Positions 7,217 to 13,189 of a stretch of 13,189 nt of DNA are shown here, in pieces. Every line of letters begins with the position of its first letter. Position 1 is the first letter of the stretch. Under the pieces are notes generated by a model. That model had not been told where the DNA came from, ran no database searches, and was given only the letters and a program-made list of their open reading frames with translations. The position numbers and the translations under genes are program-made. The DNA is from an uncultured Syntrophobacteraceae bacterium (lineage in GTDB: Bacteria > Desulfobacterota > Syntrophobacteria > Syntrophobacterales > Syntrophobacteraceae): assembly GCA_937889795.1 (NCBI GenBank), contig CALBZH010000320.1, positions 1 through 13,189 of the forward strand, read 5' to 3'.

Positions 7217-7245
7217 TTTCCAAGCTTGTTTCGGTCATATATCAT
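7217..7245 (+). promoter_or_regulatory. Candidate sigma-70 promoter for the 7287 gene
   Basis: TTTCCA (7217-7222, 4/6) and TATCAT (7240-7245, 5/6) are spaced 17 nt. Transcription would begin near 7252, giving a leader of about 35 nt before ATG 7287. Its -10 overlaps that of the opposing promoter. Confidence 0.4.
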
Positions 7246-7269
7246 AGGGTTGTCTTGGATGCATAGCAA
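7241..7269 (-). promoter_or_regulatory. Candidate sigma-70 promoter on the minus strand
   Basis: On the minus strand TTGCTA (7269-7264, 4/6) and TATGAT (7246-7241, 5/6) are spaced 17 nt. Transcription would begin near 7234 and run into the structured segment and terminator before the ppiC-like gene. No clear promoter was seen between the terminator and ppiC, so this may also be the ppiC promoter. Confidence 0.4.
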
Positions 7270-7286
7270 AAAGAAAGGCGAATGAT

Positions 7287-8030
7287 ATGGTCACGTTACC
7301 CTGGAAAGTTGCCATGGGGCTTGTTCTGGTGGCCGCCTCAGCTCTCATGGGAATTGTCCATGCCGTTGTGTTCGAAGACCCGAAGACACTCGTATTCTAC
7401 CTTGCCCTGGACGTGGTCTTCGTCCCGGTTCAGGTTCTCCTCGTCACCCTGATCATCGAACGGCTCCTGAATGAGCGCGAAAAGCGTAGTCTAATGCGAA
7501 AGATGAATATGGTGGTTGGGGCCTTCTTCAGTGAGCTCGGTCATGACATGCTCTCCGAAATGCGTGGGGTCTGTGTGAATTTCGGCGAGCTCCAGTCGCA
7601 CCTCTCCATCAAAGGCAACTGGGATCGGAATGCGTTTGAGAGTGCCCTGCGTTGGCTGGGTGAATTCCAATGCCGACTGGATGGAGGGGCTGTTCAATTA
7701 GGACGTCTGAAGGCCTTTCTGCTGACCAAGAGAAGCTTTGTTTTGGGACTCCTGCAAAACCCTATTCTCCTCGAGCACGAGTCGTTCACGGATCTGCTCT
7801 GGGCCGTGTGCCATCTGACCGAAGAGCTCGATGCGCGTGAGGATATCGACCATCTGCCGCCTTCGGACCTTCGCCACCTGGAAGGGGACATGGTCCGCGC
7901 TTTCGGTTGCCTGCTGCGCGAATGGCTCAGTTACATGCAGCACCTCAAGGGGGATTACCCGTACATGTATTCCCTCTCGGTGCGGACGAACCCATTCAGT
8001 CCCAAGGCCTCCCCAATCGTGGAATCGTGA
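7287..8030 (+). CDS. Conserved two-helix membrane protein of unknown function
   Basis: A 247-residue protein; ATG 7287 follows AAGG by about 8 nt. Two N-terminal transmembrane helices (about 8-29 and 34-58) are followed by a charged helix (ERLLNEREKRSLMRK, 58-72) and a long, mostly helical cytosolic part. The most distinctive segments are NMVVGAFFSELG (74-85), LLQNPILLEHESFTDLLWAV (155-174), CHLTEEL (175-181) and the C-terminal stretch REWLSYMQHLKGDYPYMYSL (211-230) with VRTNPF (232-237). I recall a family of hypothetical proteins, chiefly from Deltaproteobacteria, with these same motifs. No kinase, receptor or enzyme domain is recognisable. The gene stands alone, read divergently from the ppiC transcript through what may be a shared promoter region. 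I do not assign a function. Confidence 0.85.
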   Translation: MVTLPWKVAMGLVLVAASALMGIVHAVVFEDPKTLVFYLALDVVFVPVQVLLVTLIIERLLNEREKRSLMRKMNMVVGAFFSELGHDMLSEMRGVCVNFGELQSHLSIKGNWDRNAFESALRWLGEFQCRLDGGAVQLGRLKAFLLTKRSFVLGLLQNPILLEHESFTDLLWAVCHLTEELDAREDIDHLPPSDLRHLEGDMVRAFGCLLREWLSYMQHLKGDYPYMYSLSVRTNPFSPKASPIVES

Positions 8031-8075
8031 TGGCCCACCCTGCAGGGCGGCGAAAGCGATCAATCATACGGACGA

Positions 8076-8161
8076 GATGCCAGATGCTGGATGCCGGATC
8101 AAGATCCCTTCGGCTCCGCGTTCGTTTCATCTGGCATCCGGAATCTGGTATCTAGCATCGA
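8076..8161. repeat. Inverted pair of heptad (GATNCYR) repeat arrays
   Basis: The left array on the + strand reads GATGCCA, GATGCTG, GATGCCG, GATC in exact 7-nt steps (8076-8100). The right array on the minus strand reads GATGCTA, GATACCA, GATTCCG, GATGCCA, GATG in the same steps (8159-8128). GATGCCAGATG (8076-8086) and CATCTGGCATC (8128-8138) are a perfect 11-bp inverted repeat with 41 nt between. It lies in the spacer after the 7287 gene, is non-coding, and looks like a dispersed palindromic element. Confidence 0.7.
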
Positions 8162-8225
8162 TCTCGTAAAGGTGCAGAAATTTGCCCCGCCGTTCTAGGG
8201 CTCTGTCAAACTTGTTTCGCAAGGT

Positions 8226-8261
8226 ACACCCCCCTTTGATTCCCCCTGGAGGGGGGGGTGT
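8226..8261. repeat. C-tract/G-tract palindrome, possible dispersed repeat remnant
   Basis: ACACCCCCC (8226-8234) and GGGGGGTGT (8253-8261) form a perfect 9-bp stem. Inside, CCCCC-TGGA-GGGGG (8242-8255) can form a competing hairpin. Only TTT follows on the + strand, so as a terminator for the 7287 gene it is weak. The pattern resembles intergenic palindromes of the form CCCC-TTTGATTCCCCC mirrored about TGGA, with part of the right arm lost. Confidence 0.6.
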
Positions 8262-8288
8262 TTACTTGCCCGGCATAACTTCTTTGAC

Positions 8289-8315
8289 GGAGCACTAGGG
8301 CAGTCACGGTGCTCC
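8289..8315 (-). terminator. Hairpin at the tgt stop codon, terminator-like without U-tract
   Basis: GGAGCAC (8289-8295) and GTGCTCC (8309-8315) form a perfect 7-bp stem whose loop contains the tgt stop codon. No run of T follows on the minus strand, so it may stabilise the mRNA 3' end rather than terminate. Confidence 0.35.
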
Positions 8316-9416
8316 TCTGCCGCGCCGCGCGTAGAACGCGGTGCGCCAGGTGGGGAACGTCCCTGACTCGATGGCCGCTCGTATGTCGTCCATGAGGCTG
8401 AGGTAATAGTGGAGATTGTGGAGGGTGAGCAATCGGTAGGCCAGGAGCTCGCGGGCCAGGAAGAGGTGCCTCAGATACGCCCGTGAGAACCGACGGCAGG
8501 TGTAGCAATGGCACTCGGGCTCGATGGGGTCCGGGTCTTCCGTATAACAGCTGTTCTTGATCTGCATCGCTCCCCGGGATGTGAAGAGCATGCCGTTTCG
8601 TGCGTTTCGCGTCGGCATGACGCAATCGAACATGTCGACCCCGAGACGGACGCCTTCAACCAAATCCTCGGGGGTTCCAACGCCCATCAGGTACCGAGGA
8701 CGGTCTCCCGGAAGATGCGGGGTCACTTCATCGAGGACGCGGAGCATGTCTTCCTTTGGCTCTCCGACCGAGAGGCTTCCCAATGCGTAACCGTCAAAGC
8801 CGATGTGCTTCATCTGCTCGAGACAAGCAAGGCGCAGATCAGTGAAGACGCTCCCCTGAATGATGCCGAAGAGCGCTTGATTTCCTCCCTGGTGCGCACT
8901 CTTGCAGCGCTCGGCCCAGCGCAGTGTCAGCTGCATCGATCTTTCGGCGTAGGATCGCTCCACGGGATAGGGGGTGCACTCATCGAAGCACATGGCGATG
9001 TCGGAGCCGAGCTTCATCTGGATTTCCATCGAGGTTTCAGGACGGATGAGGTGCCGTGATCCGTCGAGGTGGGATTGGAACCAGACGCCGTCTTCTTCGA
9101 TCTTATTGATCCTGGCCAGGCTGAAGACCTGAAATCCACCGCTGTCGGTCAGAATGGAGCCGTTCCAGTTCATGAATCGATGGAGACCGCCCAGCTTTTC
9201 AACGCGATCCGCCCCGGGCCTGAGGAAAAGGTGATACGTATTCCCAAGGATGATGCGGGCGCCGAGGCTTTCCAGCTCATCGGGCGTCAGGCTTTTCACG
9301 GTTGCCTGCGTGCCGACGGGCATGAAAACGGGGGTCTCAATCGTTCCGTGCGTCGTCGTCAAGCGGCCTCTGCGTGCTTCGGTTGTGGAATCCTGGGTGA
9401 TGATCTCAAATTTCAC
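8304..9416 (-). CDS. tgt: tRNA-guanine transglycosylase (Tgt)
   Basis: Exchanges guanine 34 of GU(N)-anticodon tRNAs for preQ1, the base-insertion step of queuosine synthesis. The protein has 370 residues and aligns with E. coli Tgt numbering at key sites: general-base Asp D91 in LTDSGGFQ (89-96), nucleophile D264 in MFDCVMPTR, and zinc ligands C302, C304, C307 and H333 (CHCYTC, LTLH). All key residues are present, so it should be active. The start is GTG 9416 (VKFEIITQDS) or the TTG just before it, with GAGG 6-9 nt upstream; the open frame back to 9713 overlaps queA and is not used. It lies 53 nt after queA in the same operon. The yajC-secD-secF genes that often follow tgt are absent here. 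Confidence 0.97.
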   Translation of the reverse strand: MKFEIITQDSTTEARRGRLTTTHGTIETPVFMPVGTQATVKSLTPDELESLGARIILGNTYHLFLRPGADRVEKLGGLHRFMNWNGSILTDSGGFQVFSLARINKIEEDGVWFQSHLDGSRHLIRPETSMEIQMKLGSDIAMCFDECTPYPVERSYAERSMQLTLRWAERCKSAHQGGNQALFGIIQGSVFTDLRLACLEQMKHIGFDGYALGSLSVGEPKEDMLRVLDEVTPHLPGDRPRYLMGVGTPEDLVEGVRLGVDMFDCVMPTRNARNGMLFTSRGAMQIKNSCYTEDPDPIEPECHCYTCRRFSRAYLRHLFLARELLAYRLLTLHNLHYYLSLMDDIRAAIESGTFPTWRTAFYARRGRGAP

Positions 9417-9469
9417 CAACGCAATCCTCTTCCGGAAAGGTGGAGCATCGGGGTGGGCGCCTGCTCCGG

Positions 9470-10552
9470 TCACAGGAGAAGCATGGCGTCCCCATAGCTG
9501 AAAAAGCGGTAGCGGTTCTGGACGGCCGCGCGGTAGGCTTCGAGGAGGGTTTGCCGTCCGGCGAAGGCGGATACCAGGAGCAAGAGGGATGACCGGGGCA
9601 AATGGAAGTTGGTGACCATCGTGTCGACGATTCGGAATTCGTATCCCGGGTAGATATAATGACCGCATAGGCCGCGGATCGGAGCAAGTCGATGCGACCG
9701 CGCCGCCGCCCATTCAAGTGCCCGTACAACGGTCGTCCCAACGGCGACGACCCGCCGGCCTTCCTCCTTGGCCTTCAAAATGCTGGATACGGCCTGCTCG
9801 TTGATCTCCACATATTCGGAATGAATGACATGATCACGAATGTCGGACACGCGCATGGGAGCGAACGTCCCGTAGCCCACATGAAGGGTGACCGAAATCC
9901 GCTCGATCCCACGCGCATGCAGCGACTCGAGCAGCTCGTCGGTGAAATGAAGACCCGCGGTGGGTGCCGCGACGGCCCCTGCTCTTGCTGCGTAGACCGT
10001 CTGGTAGGCTCGGGTGTCATTCGTCTCGCCGCATATTTCCGGAGCGCGCTGGATATAGGGAGGCAGTGGCACGTGGCCGATCCGGTCGAGCACTTCCAAA
10101 AGCGGTTCCGACACAAGGAAACGTACCTTCACTCTACCCTCGCAGGGCTCGGACACGACAACCGCTTCGGTTTCCCCGTTCAGCAGCAAGCGGCCGCCGG
10201 GTCGGGCTGGCTTGGAGGACCGAATGAGGCATTCGTAGCCGTCGCCGGCACCATTGTCGTTGCCTTTGTAAGGATCTAGTACCAGGAGCTCCACCTGGCC
10301 GCCCGTTTCTTTGACCCCGTGAAGGCGGGCCGGGACCACGCGTGTGTCGTTCACGACAAGGACGTCGCCCGGCACGAGATATTCCGAAAGGTCTCGGAAC
10401 CATCGGTGCGTCACACGCTGACGCGCCCGGTCCAGCACGAGAAGCCGTGACGACTCCCGTGACGGTGCTGGAAGCTGTGCGATCAGCTCCGGCGGGAGGT
10501 CGTAATCGTAGTCGTCGATGCTGAACGATGCGGCGTCGATGCTATCCGCCAT
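9470..10552 (-). CDS. queA: S-adenosylmethionine:tRNA ribosyltransferase-isomerase (QueA)
   Basis: Transfers and rearranges the ribosyl group of S-adenosylmethionine onto preQ1 in tRNA to form epoxyqueuosine, the step after Tgt. The protein has 360 residues, near the usual length. Family motifs are in order: VNDTRVVPARL (67-77), YQTVYA (183-188), APTAGLHFT (196-204), HVGYGTFAP (224-232), VGTTVVRALE (271-280), TNFHLPRSSLLLLVSAFAG (314-332) and the end YRFFSYGDAMLL. Start ATG 10552 overlaps the last 11 nt of the DUF2065 gene. Only GGGG 8 nt upstream serves as ribosome-binding site, so translational coupling to DUF2065 is likely. tgt follows after 53 nt. Confidence 0.97.
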   Translation of the reverse strand: MADSIDAASFSIDDYDYDLPPELIAQLPAPSRESSRLLVLDRARQRVTHRWFRDLSEYLVPGDVLVVNDTRVVPARLHGVKETGGQVELLVLDPYKGNDNGAGDGYECLIRSSKPARPGGRLLLNGETEAVVVSEPCEGRVKVRFLVSEPLLEVLDRIGHVPLPPYIQRAPEICGETNDTRAYQTVYAARAGAVAAPTAGLHFTDELLESLHARGIERISVTLHVGYGTFAPMRVSDIRDHVIHSEYVEINEQAVSSILKAKEEGRRVVAVGTTVVRALEWAAARSHRLAPIRGLCGHYIYPGYEFRIVDTMVTNFHLPRSSLLLLVSAFAGRQTLLEAYRAAVQNRYRFFSYGDAMLLL

Positions 10553-10742
10553 GGTGTCTGCCCCAGTAGACCAGAAGAAGCCCCAGGATCATGAGCGCGG
10601 CGCCAAGGAGACGCAGGTGCTTGGACTCCATGGTGCTCACTTTGAGCATCCATTCCTTCAGCAGCTCGGGAGATGCGAGGTAGGGCAGTCCCTCGAAGAA
10701 ACAGATCAATCCCAATACGGTCACGAAATACTCATGCGTCAT
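10542..10742 (-). CDS. DUF2065 (YjeT-type) small membrane protein
   Basis: A 66-residue inner-membrane protein with two helices (about 4-20 and 43-60) joined by the conserved LPYLASPELLKEWM (19-32). It resembles the DUF2065 family (E. coli YjeT), whose function is not established to my knowledge. The open frame extends to 10871, but ATG 10742 is preceded by GAGGGGG with 6-nt spacing and matches the family start (EYFVTVLGLICFFEG). It is the first gene of the queA-tgt unit and its end overlaps queA by 11 nt. Confidence 0.88.
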   Translation of the reverse strand: MTHEYFVTVLGLICFFEGLPYLASPELLKEWMLKVSTMESKHLRLLGAALMILGLLLVYWGRHHGG

Positions 10743-10773
10743 CCGGAACCCCCTCGTCCTGCCCAGAATGTCG

Positions 10774-10819
10774 TTGCTTTCACGGCTGATTCGCCTAACA
10801 TATTTTCCCATGAAAGCAA
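10774..10819. promoter_or_regulatory. Inverted repeat in the alr / DUF2065 divergent region, candidate operator
   Basis: TTGCTTTCA (10774-10782) and TGAAAGCAA (10811-10819) are a perfect 9-bp inverted repeat with 28 nt between. They flank the AT-richest part of the 153-nt gap (TAACATATTTT), where a -10 for either direction could lie. TTGCTT with TAACAT 16 nt on is a weak + strand promoter candidate for alr. Confidence 0.35.
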
Positions 10820-10895
10820 AGCTCGGCGAGTGGAATGTCGCTTGCCGGGTCGTAGCGCGACGCCGCAGCATTCAGGACAAGGAGGACCAGGAGCC

Positions 10896-12017
10896 ATGCC
10901 GTCAAGTTGGGTTGAAATCGATCTGGCTGCTCTAAGACACAACTTTCAACAGGCGAGGGACCGGCTCGGGGCAGATACGTGCGTCGTGGGCGTCGTGAAA
11001 TCAGATGCGTACGGACACGGAATGATCCCGGTGGCGCGTGAGCTGGTTGCCTGCGGAGCGTCGTTTCTGGCGGTGAGCAAGTACTGGGAAGCGCGAGACC
11101 TCCACGAGGCGGGATTGAGGGCGCCCGTGCTGGTGCTGCTCGGAGTCGAGCCGGCGGATATGGAAGAAGCGGTCGCGCATGAGGCCCGTCCGGTGGTTTT
11201 CCGGCCAGACCACGCTCGGCTTCTCAGTGCGGCTGCTCAGAAGGTGGGACGGCCCGTCCGGATTCATCTCAAGGTCGACACGGGGATGGGACGGCTGGGG
11301 GTTCCCTGGCAGCATGTCGCGGCCTTTCTGGATGAGACGCTCTCTTTGCCGGGCATCGAGCTCGAGGGGGTGCTTTCCCATTTTGCCGTGGCCGACGAAG
11401 CGGACAAGGCTTACTGCGACTGCCAAGTGGATCGATTCGCGGATGTGCTGAAAATGATCGCGGAGCGAGGCTGCACCGTGACCTACGCGCACATTGCCAA
11501 CAGCGCCGGCCTGCTCGATCTCCAGCATGCCCATTTCCACATGGTGCGCCCCGGGATCATGCTCTACGGGGCGCAACCCTCCGGGGAGCTCCTGCGCCCC
11601 GCCCCGTTGAAGCCCGTCATGAGGTTCAAATCGAAGATCCTGCAGCTCAAGGAGGTGCCCGCGGATCATCCGGTCGGCTACGGCAGGACGTATGTCACGA
11701 CCAAGCCGTCGCGCATCGCGACCATCCCGGTGGGATACGACGACGGGTACTCGAGGCTGCTTTCGAACAAGGGACAGGTCCTGGTGAGAGGCCAACGGGC
11801 GCCTTTGGTGGGGCGGGTTTCAATGAACATGGTCACGGTGGACGTGACCCACATCCCTTCGGCTGTCGAGGACGATGAAGTCGTGCTCATGGGAGATCAG
11901 GGGTCCGAGCGGATTTCCGCGGACGAGATCGCCCAGTGGTGCGGCACGATCAGCTACGAGGTGCTCTGCAACATCGGCCGGAATCACGACCGCATCTTTC
12001 TGAATGGTCTTGGGTGA
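10896..12017 (+). CDS. alr: Alanine racemase
   Basis: PLP-dependent interconversion of L- and D-alanine in the cytosol, supplying D-Ala for peptidoglycan. The protein has 373 residues, the normal length. PLP-binding catalytic Lys is K35 in VVKSDAYGHG (33-42; the usual form is VKANAYGHG). Further motifs are KVDTGMGRLG (126-135), ANSAG (201-205), VRPGIMLYG (217-225), the second catalytic Tyr Y281 in VGYDDGYSR, and RVSMNMVTVDVT (307-318). The frame is open back to 10518, overlapping queA, but AAGGAGG (10879-10885) and the canonical SWVEIDLAALRHN beginning fix the start at ATG 10896. The gene is single, divergent from the queuosine operon and followed by a strong terminator. All catalytic residues are present. 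Confidence 0.97.
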   Translation: MPSSWVEIDLAALRHNFQQARDRLGADTCVVGVVKSDAYGHGMIPVARELVACGASFLAVSKYWEARDLHEAGLRAPVLVLLGVEPADMEEAVAHEARPVVFRPDHARLLSAAAQKVGRPVRIHLKVDTGMGRLGVPWQHVAAFLDETLSLPGIELEGVLSHFAVADEADKAYCDCQVDRFADVLKMIAERGCTVTYAHIANSAGLLDLQHAHFHMVRPGIMLYGAQPSGELLRPAPLKPVMRFKSKILQLKEVPADHPVGYGRTYVTTKPSRIATIPVGYDDGYSRLLSNKGQVLVRGQRAPLVGRVSMNMVTVDVTHIPSAVEDDEVVLMGDQGSERISADEIAQWCGTISYEVLCNIGRNHDRIFLNGLG

Positions 12018-12044
12018 AGGCCGCCGCGTCTCTGGTGGGGAGCA

Positions 12045-12069
12045 AGGCCGAGCTTCTTGAGCTCGGCCT
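12045..12069. repeat. Perfect 10-bp hairpin after alr
   Basis: AGGCCGAGCT (12045-12054), loop TCTTG, AGCTCGGCCT (12060-12069). No T-tract follows on either strand. It stands just before the proper terminator and may act as a 3'-end stabiliser or pause site. Confidence 0.55.
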
Positions 12070-12080
12070 CGTCGAAGGTG

Positions 12081-12112
12081 TGGGGGAAGGAGACCTTCCC
12101 CCAGTGTTTTTT
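12081..12112 (+). terminator. Strong intrinsic terminator of alr
   Basis: TGGGGGAAGG (12081-12090), loop AGA, CCTTCCCCCA (12094-12103), then GTG and six T (12107-12112). It is a 10-bp perfect stem. The T-tract touches the stop codon of the convergent surface-protein gene. On the minus strand the hairpin lacks a following T-tract. Confidence 0.9.
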
Positions 12113-13189
12113 CTAGAGTACCCGTGTGGTTCGAACCGCTCTGTCCACATCCGGGGACGTGTCCTGAATGGTGACGGTCCAGGTGATGTTCCCCGCTGCC
12201 GTCGGAGTGAAGGACGGGAATGTGAACGCTCTCAAGACACCGCCGACGGGAGCATTGACAAGCAAGGTCTCCTGGTAAACCGTGACGCCGTTCTGCACGC
12301 CCACCACGGTGGCCGGCATCGGAGCATCCAGTCTTCCACCGTTGCGCACCCGCAAGATGATGGTTACGCGCTGCCCGAGCGTCCTTCGAACGGTCGTCGT
12401 GGTGGCGAACGAAGCGATGTCCAGGTCTACCGGAACGGACGGATTGATGGTCACGCTGGAGGTTGCGGTGGTCGTCGAGCTGCAGCTGTCCGTGGCGGTG
12501 AAGGTGACCGTTGTGGTGCCCACCGGGAAGCTTGCGGGCGCATCATTGGTAAAGGATGCCAGGTTGCCCCCCGAATCGGTGGCGGTGGCACTTCCCAGGA
12601 ACGCGACGATCGCCGGGTCGGAAGACGGAATGGAAACGGAGCCGACGGGAGCCGTCAAGGTGATCGGCGCCGGAGCCGTCACAGCGGGGGCGTTGTTGGG
12701 CGTTCCGAGCACGGTGACCGTTGCACTCGTCGACCCCAAGAGACCAATGCTGTCACGGGCCGTGAAAGTCACGGTCGTGGTGCCCACGGGGAAGATGGCG
12801 GGCGCGTTGTTGGTGATCGACGCGGACACGTTGCCGTCCTCCAGGTCGCTCGCCGTTGCGTTTGCGATGAAGACCAGAATTGCCTGATCGGAAGACGGGA
12901 TGCCGTCCGAACAAAGCGACGCCTGGAGCGTGATGTTTGCCGGCGGCGTAACGACTGGCGCATTCAGCCCGCCGGTGCCGGGGAGTACCGTGACCGTGAC
13001 CGTTGCCGGCCCAGCCACATTTCCGACCAAGTCCTGAATCGTGTAAGCAAAGCTCGCCGCACCGGAAAAGCCTGCGGCGGGTGAAAACGTGATGGTGCCC
13101 GAGGGGTTGGGAATCGCCGATCCTGCGCCCACGGGGGATACCGCGCTGACCGATAGGCTGGCGACGTTCAGGGAGCCGGTGTCATTGGC
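12113..13189 (-). CDS. Secreted surface protein with Ig-like and HYR repeats, C-terminal part
   Basis: The frame is open to the window end, so only the last 358 residues are seen; the N-terminus and any signal peptide lie outside. Domains (numbered from the first visible residue): end of a cadherin/Big_9-like Ig repeat (about 1-69, PSGTITFSPAAGFSGAASFA then YTIQD); two HYR-type repeats (about 78-160 and 167-248), each with FPVGTTTVTFTA; then a CARDB-like beta-sandwich (254-358) with RVTIILRVRNGG and GNITWTVTIQD. The composition is Thr/Val/Ala-rich, almost Cys-free and all-beta, as in extracellular adhesin or matrix proteins. The chain ends directly after the last domain, with no LPXTG, PEP-CTERM or autotransporter barrel visible. 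Its exact role is unknown. The two HYR units are also similar at DNA level. Confidence 0.85.
   Translation of the reverse strand, partial: ANDTGSLNVASLSVSAVSPVGAGSAIPNPSGTITFSPAAGFSGAASFAYTIQDLVGNVAGPATVTVTVLPGTGGLNAPVVTPPANITLQASLCSDGIPSSDQAILVFIANATASDLEDGNVSASITNNAPAIFPVGTTTVTFTARDSIGLLGSTSATVTVLGTPNNAPAVTAPAPITLTAPVGSVSIPSSDPAIVAFLGSATATDSGGNLASFTNDAPASFPVGTTTVTFTATDSCSSTTTATSSVTINPSVPVDLDIASFATTTTVRRTLGQRVTIILRVRNGGRLDAPMPATVVGVQNGVTVYQETLLVNAPVGGVLRAFTFPSFTPTAAGNITWTVTIQDTSPDVDRAVRTTRVL

Larger units (their letters stand above)
7043..7234 (-). ncRNA. Candidate structured small RNA or attenuated leader (about 190 nt)
   Basis: A minus-strand promoter (7241-7269) and the intrinsic terminator (7043-7083) bracket about 190 nt with no ORF. 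Between them the RNA can fold into an irregular rod. Pairs traced by eye from the outside in are GGTTCC with GGACC, CCT with AGG, AACA with TGTT, TCAA with TTGA, GGGG with CCCC, GGATG with CATCC, and an apical hairpin AGGG/CCCT around GTTTGAGT. A competing local hairpin is CCATTTC / GAAATGG (7190-7172). The size and rod shape recall 6S RNA, but I do not recognise its conserved bubble or any known riboswitch motif. The boundaries depend on the promoter call. Confidence 0.35.

Noticed and set aside
8076..8161. CRISPR array
   Set aside because: The repeat unit is 7 nt with no spacers and the two arrays are inverted.
9417..9713. 99-residue extension of tgt
   Set aside because: It overlaps the end of queA in another frame and precedes the normal Tgt N-terminus.
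10743..10871. 43-residue extension of the DUF2065 protein
   Set aside because: Arg-rich, unlike the family; the good ribosome-binding site is at ATG 10742.
10518..10895. 126-residue extension of alr
   Set aside because: It is antisense to queA and DUF2065; the family N-terminus and a strong ribosome-binding site are at 10896.
11936..13084. 382-residue + strand frame rich in Arg and Gly
   Set aside because: It is the antisense shadow of the Thr/Val/Ala-rich HYR repeats and overlaps the alr terminator.

Overview
The window is ordinary chromosomal DNA from a GC-rich, Gram-negative-type bacterium. The gene set suggests Desulfobacterota (former Deltaproteobacteria, perhaps near the Syntrophobacterales) or a neighbouring phylum such as Nitrospirota. 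The clues are a SurA/PpiC-type secreted isomerase, a YjeT-type DUF2065 protein, a DUF4301 protein, a Pro-rich TPR protein and intergenic palindromes of the kind common in those genomes. This assignment is inference. I see no phage, transposase, CRISPR or defence genes, and no tRNA or rRNA.

Left part (1-4336, all + strand): the 3' end of a three-helix membrane protein; a doubtful 61-residue one-helix membrane ORF; about 340 nt without a gene; an orphan NarL/FixJ-type response regulator; a protein with a degenerate histidine-phosphotransfer (HPt)-like N-terminus, a Pro/Glu-rich linker and a TPR module; and a single MacB/FtsX-type ABC permease with no ATPase beside it. The permease converges on the next block with an 8-nt gap.

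Middle (4345-8303): a minus-strand pair, ppiC-like isomerase then DUF4301 protein, 18 nt apart. DUF4301 shows motifs resembling sugar-nucleotide pyrophosphorylases. Upstream of ppiC is the most interesting non-coding stretch (6937-7286). It has back-to-back promoters sharing one -10 region and an RNA-sized segment that can fold into a rod. A minus-strand intrinsic terminator follows, about 110 nt before the ppiC start codon, so the segment is either a small RNA gene or an attenuated leader. The + side of that promoter drives a conserved two-helix membrane protein of unknown function (7287-8030). A 270-nt spacer after it carries two palindromic repeat elements.

Right part (8304-13189): a minus-strand operon DUF2065-queA-tgt for queuosine modification of tRNA; alr (alanine racemase, D-alanine for peptidoglycan) transcribed divergently from it; a strong terminator after alr; and, convergent with alr, the C-terminal 358 residues of a large secreted Ig-like/HYR-repeat surface protein whose 5' part lies beyond the window.

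Nothing here is clearly a new multi-gene system. The best leads are the structured transcript before ppiC, the DUF4301 enzyme candidate, the degenerate HPt-TPR protein and the conserved unknown membrane protein.
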